Shown here in pieces: positions 15,692-25,021 of a stretch of DNA of 64,000 nucleotides (position 1 is its first letter; every line of letters begins with the position of its first letter). The DNA is from Sulfuritalea hydrogenivorans sk43H (lineage in GTDB: Bacteria > Pseudomonadota > Gammaproteobacteria > Burkholderiales > Rhodocyclaceae), in the NCBI RefSeq assembly GCF_000828635.1, contig NZ_AP012547.1, positions 3,658,001 through 3,722,000 on the forward strand, given 5' to 3'. The position numbers and the translations under genes were made by a program. Under the pieces are notes generated by a model. It was not told the DNA's origin and did no database searches. It saw only the letters and a list, made by a program, of their open reading frames with translations.

Positions 15692-17431
15692 CTACAGGCG
15701 TTCGAGCTGCTCGCTGATCTTTTCCGGTTCGTCGAGCTTGAGCAAGCGCGCGACGCGAACCGCGAGCTGCGTCGCGTCGGACATCATGACCTGCTGCTTG
15801 ACTTCGAGCAGTTGCGTCGGGTGCATGGAAAACTGGCGCAGGCCCATGCCCAGCAGCAGCTTGGTAAGCTTCGGGTCGCCGGCCATTTCGCCGCACACCG
15901 CGACCGGCATGCCGACCCGCTGCGCGCTCTGGATGGTCTGCGATATCAGCTTGAGCACGGCCGGGTGCAGCGGGTCGTAGAGGTGCGCGACCGAGCCGTC
16001 GGTGCGGTCGATGGCCAGGGTGTACTGGATCAGGTCGTTGGTGCCGATCGAAAGAAAATCCAGCCGGCGCAGGAAGGGTCCGAGCGACAGGGCGGCGGCG
16101 GGGATTTCGATCATGCCGCCGACTTCGAGCATGTCGAACTTGTGCCGCGATTCGCGCAACTGCATTTTGGCGAGCTCGATCAGCGACAGGGTCTGCTCGA
16201 TCTCCACGGCATGCGCCAGCATCGGGATCAGCAATCGCACCTTGCCGTAATGCGAGGCGCGCAGGATGGCGCGCAACTGCGCCAGAAAAAGCTGCGGCTC
16301 GGCCAGGCAGAAGCGGATGGCGCGCAGGCCCAGCGCCGGGTTGGGCGCGGCGCGATTGCCGGCGCGATCGCGCAAGGCGCGGGCTTCCTTGTCGGCGCCG
16401 ATGTCCAGCGTGCGGATGGTGACCGGCTTGCCGGCGAGCGCCTTGACCACGCTGCGATAGGCCTCGAACTGCTCGTCTTCGCCGGGCAGCTCGTCACGAT
16501 TCATGAAGAGGAATTCGGTGCGGAACAGGCCGACGCCGTCGGCGCCGACATCCCGCGCGCTTTCGGCGTCCTGCGGCAATTCGATGTTGGCATGCAGCTC
16601 GATCTCCTCGCCGTCCAGCGTGCGCGAACGGCCGGTGACCAGGCGCTTGAGCTTGGAGCGTTCGAGTTCGAGTTCGGTCTTGCGGAAGCGGTATTCCTGC
16701 AGCACGCCGGCGTCGGGGTCGACGATCAGCACGCCGCGCGTGCCGTCGACGATCAGCAGGTCGTCGTCCTGGATCAGCGGCCGCGCGTGCTGCATGCCGA
16801 CCACCGCCGGGATGGCAAGGCTGCGCGCGACGATGGCGGTGTGCGAGGTGGCACCGCCCAGATCGGTGACGAAGCCGCCGATCTTCAAGCTCTTGAACTG
16901 GATGGTGTCGGCCGGCGAAAGGTCGTTGGCGACGACGATCAGCTCGACATCGGCGGCGACGGTCTTGCGCCGCGACAGCTTGCGCGCCTTGCCCTGCAGC
17001 ACCTTGAGCACGCGCTCGACCACCTGCACGATGTCCTGCTTGCGTTCGCGCAGGTAGGCGTCCTCGAATTCGTCGAACTGGTCCACCGCCTGCTGCATCT
17101 GCTGCACCAGGGCCCATTCGGCATTGCAGCGGCGATCGCGGATCAGGTCGCGCGCCGCCTCGGTCAGGGCGGGATCGGCGAGGATCATGGCGTGCAGGTC
17201 GACGAAGGCGGACAGCTCGGCCGGCGCGCCGGGCACGCTGGCCTCGCTGCGCAGGGCGTCGAGTTCGGCGCGCGCAATCGCCACGGCCTTGTCGAAGCGG
17301 ATCAGCTCGCCCACCACGTCGCGCTCGCGCAACTGGTACTGCGCGACCTCGAACCTGGCGTGCGACACCAGGTGCGCGCGGCCGATCGCAATGCCGCCGG
17401 ATACAGCCTGGCCGTGGAGGCTGAAGGTCAC
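15692..17431 (-). CDS. ptsI: PTS enzyme I
   Basis: 579-residue phosphoenolpyruvate-protein phosphotransferase, the normal length of enzyme I without a GAF domain. Active-site His197 is in GGATSHTAIVAR; the PEP-binding barrel shows GLFRTEFLFM, MIEIPAA and SIGTNDLIQYT, with the catalytic Cys in VAVCGEMAGD. It phosphorylates HPr, whose gene overlaps it by 4 bases. No sugar permease (EIIBC) is in the window, so it probably serves a regulatory PTS. Confidence 0.95.
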   Translation of the reverse strand: MTFSLHGQAVSGGIAIGRAHLVSHARFEVAQYQLRERDVVGELIRFDKAVAIARAELDALRSEASVPGAPAELSAFVDLHAMILADPALTEAARDLIRDRRCNAEWALVQQMQQAVDQFDEFEDAYLRERKQDIVQVVERVLKVLQGKARKLSRRKTVAADVELIVVANDLSPADTIQFKSLKIGGFVTDLGGATSHTAIVARSLAIPAVVGMQHARPLIQDDDLLIVDGTRGVLIVDPDAGVLQEYRFRKTELELERSKLKRLVTGRSRTLDGEEIELHANIELPQDAESARDVGADGVGLFRTEFLFMNRDELPGEDEQFEAYRSVVKALAGKPVTIRTLDIGADKEARALRDRAGNRAAPNPALGLRAIRFCLAEPQLFLAQLRAILRASHYGKVRLLIPMLAHAVEIEQTLSLIELAKMQLRESRHKFDMLEVGGMIEIPAAALSLGPFLRRLDFLSIGTNDLIQYTLAIDRTDGSVAHLYDPLHPAVLKLISQTIQSAQRVGMPVAVCGEMAGDPKLTKLLLGMGLRQFSMHPTQLLEVKQQVMMSDATQLAVRVARLLKLDEPEKISEQLERL

Positions 17432-17697
17432 TCGCCCTCGCCGAACTTGTTGGCGATCAGCGCCAGCATGGCCTGCATGGCTTCATCGGCGCGTTCGCCT
17501 TCGGTATCGATGATCACGGTGGCGCCCTTGCCGGCGGCCAGCATCATCACGCCCATGATGCTCTTGGCGTTGATGCGGCGGCTGCCCCGCTCCATCCACA
17601 CTTCGCAGGGAAAGGAACCGGCGAGCTGGGTCAGCTTGGCCGAGGCGCGGGCATGCAGGCCCAGTTTGTTGGTGATTTCGGCTTCGATGCGTGGCAT
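17428..17697 (-). CDS. ptsH: HPr phosphocarrier protein
   Basis: 89 residues. His15 in KLGLHARAS accepts phosphate from enzyme I. Ser46 in AKSIMGVMMLAA is the position phosphorylated by HPr kinase, so both types of control are possible. Starts 1 base from the EIIA stop and overlaps ptsI, forming one operon with them. Confidence 0.95.
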   Translation of the reverse strand: MPRIEAEITNKLGLHARASAKLTQLAGSFPCEVWMERGSRRINAKSIMGVMMLAAGKGATVIIDTEGERADEAMQAMLALIANKFGEGE

Positions 17698-17698
17698 G

Positions 17699-18088
17699 TC
17701 AGTGTTTCAGCATGTTGAGGACGCCGTCGCGGCCACCGGCGACCGTTCGGGTGATCAGGGTTTCCATGTCCTTGTCGCGGTAGGCAATCGCGCGCAGCAG
17801 CATCGGCAGATTGACGCCGGCAACGCCTTCGATGCGGCCCGGCTCGAGAAGTTTCATCGCCAGGTTGGAGGGCGTGGCGCCATAGATGTCGGTGAGGATC
17901 AGGACACCGCGCCCGCTGTCGACCAGCTTCAGCATGTCCCGCGCCAGCGGCAGCGCATCGAGCGGATCGTCCTGCGCGGCGACGCCCAGTTGCGCGATCT
18001 GCAGGGGCCGCTTGTTGAGCACGTGGCAGGCGCACTGGATCAGCGCTTCGCCGTAGGTGCTGTGGGTGAGGAGGAATATGCCGACCAT
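17699..18088 (-). CDS. PTS EIIA component, mannose family
   Basis: 129 residues of the EIIA-Man type. His9 in IFLLTHSTYGE is the phosphorylation site, and LILTDIYGATPSNLA is the second family block. Free-standing EIIA-Man proteins with HPr and EI but no EIIBC are common in betaproteobacteria and are thought to be regulatory, signalling the PEP/pyruvate or metabolic state (family knowledge). Confidence 0.92.
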   Translation of the reverse strand: MVGIFLLTHSTYGEALIQCACHVLNKRPLQIAQLGVAAQDDPLDALPLARDMLKLVDSGRGVLILTDIYGATPSNLAMKLLEPGRIEGVAGVNLPMLLRAIAYRDKDMETLITRTVAGGRDGVLNMLKH

Positions 18089-18097
18089 CCTTTAATT

Positions 18098-18286
18098 CTA
18101 ACGGATCACGATCCAGCCCAGCGCGAGGATGGCGGCAAGAATCAGCACTATCGACAGCCGCCGCGCCCAGCGCTGCTTGCCGGCTTCCAGCGCATTGTCG
18201 GCGTCGACGATGCGGCGGATGCGCCGCAGTGCGGCGATGCCGACGGTGCGGCGCACGGCGCGGCGGATTTCGGGATCGTCGTTCAT
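18098..18286 (-). CDS. Small single-span membrane protein
   Basis: 62 residues: charged N-terminal region (PEIRRAVRRTVGIAALRRIRRI), then one C-terminal membrane helix (LSIVLILAAILALGWIVI). The stop is 9 bases before the EIIA start. A family A repeat ends 8 bases before its ATG and no clear ribosome site is seen. Unknown function. Confidence 0.6.
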   Translation of the reverse strand: MNDDPEIRRAVRRTVGIAALRRIRRIVDADNALEAGKQRWARRLSIVLILAAILALGWIVIR

Positions 18287-18294
18287 TCAATTTT

Positions 18295-18433
18295 CCGCAG
18301 ATTTCGCAGATTTTCGCAGATTAAAAAGCGGTAGCTCATCGGCTTGGAGGTGTTTGGCGGCGGGCCAGAAGGATGACGAGTCAGGCGCGCCAAGCGGGTT
18401 GATCCATCTGCGCAAATCTGCGAAATCTGCGGA
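18295..18433. repeat. Family A inverted-repeat element, copy 2
   Basis: Left arm CCGCAGATTTCGCAGATT, extended by a second TTCGCAGATT unit; right arm ATCTGCGAAATCTGCGGA, extended by ATCTGCGCAA. It occupies nearly all of the gap between apbE and the small membrane protein gene, within co-directional genes. Confidence 0.88.
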
Positions 18434-18452
18434 CCAACTGCATTTTCAAGCT

Positions 18453-19508
18453 TCACGGCACCGCCTCCAGCTTCAGGTCGGGAACCTCGATCTTGAGGCG
18501 CGCCTGCATCGCCGGCGTGGCGCTCGCCGTACCGTCAGCGCCGACTCTCAGCACCGCATCGACGCCGAGCTTTTTGGCCATGCCGCGCCATTCGCGGCCG
18601 GCGATGAAAATCGGCTTGGACAGCGCGTCGGAGCGCATGCCGGCGCCCGGCCCCGGCGCGATCAGCACCGTCACCGCCTGGGTGGCGTCGGCGGGAATCC
18701 CGGTGCGCGGATCGAGCAGGTGGCAGTAGCGGCGGCCGGCCACTTCGAAGTAGCGGTGGTAGTCGCCCGAGGTGCCGATGGCTTCGCCGTCCTTCAATTC
18801 CAGCGTGGCCAGCGGCGCGCCGCCGACGCCCTGCGGCCGCGGATGCTGGATGCCGATGCGCCAGTGCGTGCCGGCCGCATCACGGGTGCCGAGCGCCATG
18901 ACGTTGCCGCCGATGTTGATCAGGGCGTTGGCCACGCCATCCTGCTTGAGCGAGGCGACGGCGCGGTCAAGCGCGACGCCCTTGAGATAACCGCCGAAGT
19001 CCAGCGCAACGCTCCTGTTGCGGCTGTCGACACGATTGCCTTCCAGGCGCAGATCGGCGATCGAGGGATGCCGAGCCAGCAGCGCGTGGACCGCCGCCGA
19101 ATCCGGCAGGCGCGCCTGGATGTCGTCGGTGTGAAAGCCCCACAGCGCGATCAGCCGGCCGATGCCGGGATCGAACAGATGGTCGCCGGCGGCGGCGGCG
19201 GCTTGCGCTTCGCGGATGAAGGCGGCGAACTCGGGCGTGACATCGTGCGTGCGTCCGGCGGCAATGGACTGGTTCAAGGCCGAGAGTTCGGAGGGCTGCC
19301 AGGCGTGGTAAGTGCGGTGCAGGCGGTCGAAGTCCTGCAGCACGCGGGCGCCGGCGGCGCGGGCCTGCGCTTCGGGCACGCCGGCGATCAGCACTTCGAC
19401 GCGGGTGCCGAACACATAGGATTCCTGCCGCCACGGCGCCGGCTGCCCGCACGCGGCAAGCAGCCAAATCGTGGCGAGCAGGATCAGGAGGCGGCGGACG
19501 TTCGGCAC
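18453..19508 (-). CDS. apbE: ApbE FAD:protein FMN transferase
   Basis: 351-residue lipoprotein (lipobox LLAAC, Cys20) that attaches FMN to Thr of exported redox subunits such as RnfG/NqrC-type proteins. Blocks: FDRLHRTYHAW near residue 60, DFGGYLKGVALDRA, INIGGNVMALG and the metal/FAD-binding GTSGDYHRYF plus HLLDPRTG. It overlaps the gshB end by 25 bases. A dispersed repeat (18524-18546) encodes RVGADGTA near the C-terminus. No flavinylation target lies nearby. Confidence 0.93.
   Translation of the reverse strand: MPNVRRLLILLATIWLLAACGQPAPWRQESYVFGTRVEVLIAGVPEAQARAAGARVLQDFDRLHRTYHAWQPSELSALNQSIAAGRTHDVTPEFAAFIREAQAAAAAGDHLFDPGIGRLIALWGFHTDDIQARLPDSAAVHALLARHPSIADLRLEGNRVDSRNRSVALDFGGYLKGVALDRAVASLKQDGVANALINIGGNVMALGTRDAAGTHWRIGIQHPRPQGVGGAPLATLELKDGEAIGTSGDYHRYFEVAGRRYCHLLDPRTGIPADATQAVTVLIAPGPGAGMRSDALSKPIFIAGREWRGMAKKLGVDAVLRVGADGTASATPAMQARLKIEVPDLKLEAVP
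18524..18546 (+). repeat. Dispersed 23-base repeat, in apbE
   Basis: GCCGTACCGTCAGCGCCGAC; one mismatch in the right arm. Confidence 0.85.
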
Positions 19509-20500
19509 TCCCTTTCCAGGGCGTCGATGGCCAGCGCGGCGACGTCGAACTTCATCTGCTGTGCGATCTCGACAAAGCAGGTCGGGCTGGTGACGTTGAT
19601 CTCGGTGAGGCAGTCTCCGATCACGTCGAGGCCAACGATCAGGAGGCCGCGCGCCCAGAGAGTCGGCGCCAGCGCCTCGGCGATTTCGCGGTCGCGACCC
19701 AGCAGCGGCCGTGCCACGCCCTTGCCGCCGGCGGCGAGGTTGCCGCGGGATTCGCCGGGCTTCGGAATGCGCGCCAGGCAGTAGGGCACGGGCTCGCCGG
19801 CGATCAGCAGGATGCGCTTGTCGCCGTGCGTGATGGCCGGCAGGTAGCGCTGCGCCATGATGCTGCGCGCGCCGAAGTTGGTCAGGGTTTCGACGATGAC
19901 GTTGCGATTGGGGTCGTTTTTCAGCACGCGGAAAATGCTGCTGCCGCCCATGCCGTCGAGCGGCTTGAGGATCACGTCGCCGAGTTCGTCGATGAAGGCG
20001 TGGATGTCGTCCGGATCACGGGCGATCAGCGTGGTCGGCGTGTATTGCGGGAATTCGGTGATTGCGACTTTTTCGGAATGGTCGCGGATGGCACGCGGCT
20101 TGTTCCAGATGCGCGCGCCCTGGCTTTCCGCGCGTTCCAGCAGCCAGGTGGCGGCGACGTATTCGAAATCGAAGGGCGGGTCCTGGCGCATCAGCACGGC
20201 GTCCCAGGCGGTCAGCGGCAGCACGGCTTCTTCGGCGACGGCGTACCACGCCGTGTCGTCATCCGCTACGGCGAGGAGAGCGTCTTTTGCTCGACCGCCT
20301 TGTAGCGCAGGGGCTTTATCAGCGCCGACTTTCAGGCGCTGCGCGCGCGCCGCGACGACGCCGTCGCGCCAGGTCAGTGCCGCGCGCTGGATGGCCCATA
20401 CCTCGTGGCCGCGCTTCGCCGCGCAGCGCATCATGGCCACGCTCGAATCCTTGTAGGCCTTGAGGCCTTCCAGCGGATCGAGGATGAAGGCAAGCTTCAT
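19484..20500 (-). CDS. gshB: Glutathione synthase
   Basis: 338-residue ATP-grasp ligase joining glycine to gamma-glutamylcysteine. Characteristic blocks: N-terminal KLAFILDPLEGLKAYKDSS, then MRQDPPFDFEYVAATWLLE, KPLDGMGGSSIFR, ESRGNLAAGGKG and INVTSPTCFVEI. TGAGG precedes the ATG. A partial dispersed repeat (20319-20330) falls in a variable loop. A family A repeat separates it from gshA. Confidence 0.95.
   Translation of the reverse strand: MKLAFILDPLEGLKAYKDSSVAMMRCAAKRGHEVWAIQRAALTWRDGVVAARAQRLKVGADKAPALQGGRAKDALLAVADDDTAWYAVAEEAVLPLTAWDAVLMRQDPPFDFEYVAATWLLERAESQGARIWNKPRAIRDHSEKVAITEFPQYTPTTLIARDPDDIHAFIDELGDVILKPLDGMGGSSIFRVLKNDPNRNVIVETLTNFGARSIMAQRYLPAITHGDKRILLIAGEPVPYCLARIPKPGESRGNLAAGGKGVARPLLGRDREIAEALAPTLWARGLLIVGLDVIGDCLTEINVTSPTCFVEIAQQMKFDVAALAIDALERECRTSAAS
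20319..20330 (+). repeat. Dispersed repeat, right half only, in gshB
   Basis: TCAGCGCCGACT; left half not conserved. Could be chance. Confidence 0.35.
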
Positions 20501-20520
20501 GCAAAAAACCTCAGATCGAT

Positions 20521-20593
20521 CCGCAGATTTCGCAGATGAGCGCAGATTTGAAGAACCAGATTTTCATCTGCGTTAATCTGCGAAATCTGCGGA
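20521..20593. repeat. Family A inverted-repeat element, copy 3 (short)
   Basis: Only 73 bases: CCGCAGATTTCGCAGAT... to ...AATCTGCGAAATCTGCGGA, with internal GCGCAGATT and ATCTGCGTTAA extending the stem. It lies between gshA and gshB and should fold into one long hairpin in the gshAB message. Confidence 0.88.
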
Positions 20594-20619
20594 TCAAATG
20601 TATTTTTCAGATTCATGGC

Positions 20620-21909
20620 TCACTCGCGCGGCGCGGCGCGTTCGAGTTCGAGCGAGGCGGCCAGCATGGCCAGCCGCGCCACCACGCCGTAGGCATAAAA
20701 GCGGTTGGGCGGCGCGTCGGGGCCGAGCTGGGCATCGGGCAGGCTGCAGCCGGTCTCGAAGGCCAGCGGCTTGAAGGTCATGCCCGGCGCGTTGAGGTTC
20801 TCGTCGATGCCGCGCGCGGTATTGACGCGGTAGAAGCCGCCGACCACATAGCGGTCGATCATGTACACCACCGGCTCGGCGCTGCCTTCGTCGACGCGCT
20901 CGAAGGTCGGCACGCCTTCCTGGATGATGACTTCGGTGACCGCCATGCCTTCCTTGACCACCGCCATCTTGTTGCGCTGCTTGCGGTTGAGGTTCTTCAC
21001 TTCGCTGGCGTCCTTCACCGTCATGATGCCCATGCCGTAGGTGCCGGCGTCGGCCTTGACGATGACGAAGGGCTCGGACTCGATGCCGTATTCCTTGTAT
21101 TTGGCGCGCATGCGGTAGAGCAGCGTGTCGATGTTGGCGGCGAGGCATTCCTCGCCGGCGCGCTCGTGGAAATTGATCTTGCCGCAGACTTCGAATTCCG
21201 GATTGATCAGCCACGGGTCGATGCCGATCTCGCTGGCGAAACTGATCGCCACGTCCTGATAGGCGGCGAAATGCCGCGACTTGCGGCGCACGTGCCAACC
21301 GGCCCACAGCGGCGGAATCAGGAACTGCTCGTTGATGTTCTGCAACAGCTCGGGCACGCCGCCCGAGAGGTCGTTGTTGAGCAGCACGGCGCAGGGATCG
21401 AAGCCTTCCAGCCCGAGCCGGCGGCCGGCGCTGCCGATGCGCTTCAGCGGTTCCAGCACCAGCTTCTGCCCGTCCGGCAGGTCAAGCGTGGTGGATTCCG
21501 TGATCTCAGGCAGCAGGCTGCCGATGCGCACGTTCAAGCCCGTGTGGTGCAGGATGGTGGCCAGGCGCGCCACGTTCATCAGGTAGAACTGGTTGCGCGT
21601 GTGGTTCTCCGGCACCAGCAGGAGGTTGCGCGCCTCGGGGCAGATCTTCTCGATCGCCGACATCGCGGCCTGCACGCACAGCGGCAGGAAGTCGGGATTC
21701 AGGTTGTTGAAACCGCCGGGAAACAGGTTGGTATCAACCGGCGCCAGCTTGAAGCCGGCATTGCGCAGATCGACCGAGCTGTAAAACGGCGGCGTGTGCT
21801 CCAGCCACTGCGTGCGCAGCCAGCGCTCGACCGTGGTGTCGTTGTCGAGGATGCGCCGTTCGAGTTCGAGCAGCGGGCCGGTCAGCGCCGTGGTGAGGTG
21901 GGGAACCAT
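20620..21909 (-). CDS. gshA: Glutamate-cysteine ligase, proteobacterial ATP-grasp type
   Basis: 429 residues of the betaproteobacterial GshA family, which is unrelated to E. coli GshA. Blocks: VPHLTTALTGPLLELERRIL, FYSSVDLRNAGFKLAPVDTN, FPGGFNNL, VPENHTRNQFY, and VIVKADAGTYGMGIMTV. It makes gamma-glutamylcysteine, the first step before gshB. The ATG at 21909 matches the usual family N-terminus; the earlier in-frame start is TTG. Confidence 0.93.
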   Translation of the reverse strand: MVPHLTTALTGPLLELERRILDNDTTVERWLRTQWLEHTPPFYSSVDLRNAGFKLAPVDTNLFPGGFNNLNPDFLPLCVQAAMSAIEKICPEARNLLLVPENHTRNQFYLMNVARLATILHHTGLNVRIGSLLPEITESTTLDLPDGQKLVLEPLKRIGSAGRRLGLEGFDPCAVLLNNDLSGGVPELLQNINEQFLIPPLWAGWHVRRKSRHFAAYQDVAISFASEIGIDPWLINPEFEVCGKINFHERAGEECLAANIDTLLYRMRAKYKEYGIESEPFVIVKADAGTYGMGIMTVKDASEVKNLNRKQRNKMAVVKEGMAVTEVIIQEGVPTFERVDEGSAEPVVYMIDRYVVGGFYRVNTARGIDENLNAPGMTFKPLAFETGCSLPDAQLGPDAPPNRFYAYGVVARLAMLAASLELERAAPRE

Positions 21910-21996
21910 GGGTGGGGTATGGGATTCATGAACGATGGCCAATGGCAAAGTGTAGCAGCCCCGACCCGTTCCGGACGGCGGGTCGCCGGGCCGCGC

Positions 21997-23067
21997 CTAC
22001 TTCAGCAGGGCGACGCCCTTGATCTGGGCATGGACATCCAGGCCCGGCCTCAGGCCGAGCGCATCGACCGATTTGCGCGTGATGCGGGCGAGGATCGTGG
22101 TGCCGCCCAGATCGAGGCTCACCACGCACTGGCTGGCACCGGCCGGGGTGATGTCCGCGACCCGCGCCGGCAGGATGTTGATGATGCTGGTCCCGGTTTG
22201 CGCCGCCAGGGTGATGCTGACGTCGCGTGCGAGGACCCGCACCCGCACCCGCTGACCGACGTCGCGCGCCTGGCGCGGCAGGCTCAGCCGGCCGCCCGGA
22301 AATTCGACCGTCGTCAGCTGGTAGCTTTCGTCGTGAGCCGCGACGCCGGCCTCGATCAGGGCGCCTTCTGCGTCGTCGCGCGACAGGCGCAGGTCGGTGC
22401 GCGCCATGAGCTCGATGATCGAGCCCTGCGCCGCCACCCGCCCGGCATCGAGCACCACCATGTGATCGGCCAGGCGCGCGACTTCGTCGATGGCATGGCT
22501 GACATACAGCACCGGAATGTCGAGCGTGTCGTGCAGGCGCTCAAGGTAGGGCAGGACTTCCTGCTTGCGCGCCTGGTCCAGCGCGGCCAGCGGCTCGTCC
22601 AGCAGCAGCAGGCGCGGGCTGACGCCCAGCGCGCGGGCGATGGCGACGCGCTGCCGCTCGCCGCCCGAAAGCCGGTCCGGCTTGCGCTCCATCAGGTGGC
22701 CGATGCCGAGCAGCCCGATGACGTCGTCGAGCGCCACCTTGCGCGATGACGCCGGTATGCGACTGAGGCCGTAGTCGAGATTGCGCCGCACGTCCAGGTG
22801 CGGAAACAGGCGGGCGTCCTGGAATACATAGCCGAGCGGGCGCGCGTGCGTCGGCAGGAAGGTTTGCGCGTCCTGCCAGACGCCATCATCCACCGCCAGA
22901 TAGCCGTCCGCCGCCCTTTCCAGCCCGGCGATCAGGCGCAGCAAAGTAGTCTTGCCCGAGCCGGACGGACCGAAGATGGCGCTCACCCCACGCGCAGGCA
23001 GGCGCAAGTCGACATCGAGGCCGAAGCCCGGATAGTCGTGGCGGAAGCGGGCGGCCAGTTCGTTCAT
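21997..23067 (-). CDS. modC: Molybdate ABC transporter ATP-binding protein
   Basis: 356 residues: ATPase domain with Walker [10 protein letters not shown] (33-41), signature [15 protein letters not shown] and Walker [13 protein letters not shown], followed by a TOBE (molybdate-binding) domain from about residue 285 ([12 protein letters not shown]). Energises molybdate uptake through ModB. It overlaps modB by 4 bases. Confidence 0.94.
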   Translation of the reverse strand: MNELAARFRHDYPGFGLDVDLRLPARGVSAIFGPSGSGKTTLLRLIAGLERAADGYLAVDDGVWQDAQTFLPTHARPLGYVFQDARLFPHLDVRRNLDYGLSRIPASSRKVALDDVIGLLGIGHLMERKPDRLSGGERQRVAIARALGVSPRLLLLDEPLAALDQARKQEVLPYLERLHDTLDIPVLYVSHAIDEVARLADHMVVLDAGRVAAQGSIIELMARTDLRLSRDDAEGALIEAGVAAHDESYQLTTVEFPGGRLSLPRQARDVGQRVRVRVLARDVSITLAAQTGTSIINILPARVADITPAGASQCVVSLDLGGTTILARITRKSVDALGLRPGLDVHAQIKGVALLK

Positions 23068-23744
23068 GTGCGCAGCATCGTCGCGCGACGATTGAAGGCG
23101 TAGAGCAGGAACAGCGTGAGGAAGGAGAAGCCCATCAGCACGATGGCGAGTTCATGGGCCTGGCCGTATTCCAGTGCCTCGACGTAGTCGTAGATCTGCA
23201 CCGAGACCACGCGCGTCTGCCCCGGAATGTTGCCGCCGACCATCAGCACCACGCCGAATTCGCCCACCGTGTGCGCGAAGCCGAGCACGGCGGCGATGAT
23301 GAAGCCCGGCCGCGCCAGTGGCAGGGCCACGGTGAAGAAGCGGTCGCGCGGGGTGGCGCGCAAGGTGGCGGCCGCTTCGAGCAGGCCGGGGCCGATCGCG
23401 GCGAAGGCGTTCTGGATCGGCTGCACCACGAAGGGCAGCGAATAGAACACCGAGGCGACGACAAGGCCGGTAAAAGTAAAGGGAAGCGTGCCCAGGCCCA
23501 GCGCCTGTGTCAGCTGCCCGACCGGCCCGTGCGGCCCCATCGCCACCAGCAGGTAGAAGCCCAGCACCGACGGCGGCAGCACGATGGGCAGGGCGACCAC
23601 GGCCTCGACCGGCGCCTTCAGCCACGAACGGGTAGTCGCCAGCCACCACGCGATCGGCGTGCCGATCAGCAGCAGCAGGGCCGTGACCACCGACGCCAGC
23701 TTTACCGTCAGCAGGATGGCCTCGAGGTTGGCGGCGGCGAACAT
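23064..23744 (-). CDS. modB: Molybdate ABC transporter permease
   Basis: 226-residue inner-membrane permease with five to six segments. [17 protein letters not shown] and the EAA loop ([26 protein letters not shown]) with [19 protein letters not shown] are typical of ModB. It lies 4 bases after modA and overlaps modC. Confidence 0.95.
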   Translation of the reverse strand: MFAAANLEAILLTVKLASVVTALLLLIGTPIAWWLATTRSWLKAPVEAVVALPIVLPPSVLGFYLLVAMGPHGPVGQLTQALGLGTLPFTFTGLVVASVFYSLPFVVQPIQNAFAAIGPGLLEAAATLRATPRDRFFTVALPLARPGFIIAAVLGFAHTVGEFGVVLMVGGNIPGQTRVVSVQIYDYVEALEYGQAHELAIVLMGFSFLTLFLLYAFNRRATMLRT

Positions 23745-23748
23745 GGCG

Positions 23749-24542
<794 letters not shown>

Positions 24543-24559
24543 CGACACAAGAAATCGTC

Positions 24560-24919
24560 CTAGGCTTCGTTGGCGCCCACCATCAGCCGCGCCAGGGCTT
24601 TCATCTCGGCCGCCACGGCCATGGCGGCCTTGGTTTCCATGGCGCGGTAGCGCGCCAGCACGTCCACGCCGAATTCGGTGACGCGCGCGCCGCCGCCGCC
24701 GGCGCCGCCGGTCAGCGTCTCCACCAGCGGCGAGCGGAAGGAACGATTCATCACCTCGACCAGGTTCCATGCCCGGCGATAGGACATGCCCAGCTCGCGG
24801 CCCGCGGCGGAGATCGAGCCGCTGCGGGCAATGGCCTCAAGCAGGTCGGCCTTCCCCGGGCCGAGGGCGATTTCGGCGCCGAGCAGGATGCGCAATCTGG
24901 GTTTCGCTGGTTTGGACAT
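24560..24919 (-). CDS. modE: ModE-type molybdate regulator, DNA-binding domain only
   Basis: 119 residues covering the ModE N-terminal winged helix: LGPGKADLLEAIARSGSISAAGRELGMSYRRAWNLVEVMN, with the TGGAGGGGARVT wing. The C-terminal molybdate-binding TOBE domains of E. coli ModE are absent, so it either senses the metal differently or relies on another protein. The ATG at 24919 is chosen from homology. ModE-like boxes precede this gene and modA. Confidence 0.88.
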   Translation of the reverse strand: MSKPAKPRLRILLGAEIALGPGKADLLEAIARSGSISAAGRELGMSYRRAWNLVEVMNRSFRSPLVETLTGGAGGGGARVTEFGVDVLARYRAMETKAAMAVAAEMKALARLMVGANEA

Positions 24920-24942
24920 GGCGTGGCGACATCGTTGCCGTT

Positions 24943-24968
24943 TCGATATATACGGCAAAGCATAGCGA
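24943..24968. promoter_or_regulatory. Predicted ModE operator in front of modE
   Basis: Inverted repeat TCGATATAT, 8-base spacer, GCATAGCGA: 26 bases, same geometry as the site before modA. Suggests autoregulation. Confidence 0.72.
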
Positions 24969-25021
24969 AAACCGGCCGCGTTGTCCAAGGCAGATGTCCT
25001 GGCGGATGCTTCGGGTAAAGC

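Noticed and set aside
15626-18334. A 902-codon open frame on the plus strand opposite ptsI-ptsH
   Set aside because: Codons are the shadow of well-recognised minus-strand genes; the translation is Gln/His/Arg-rich and matches nothing.
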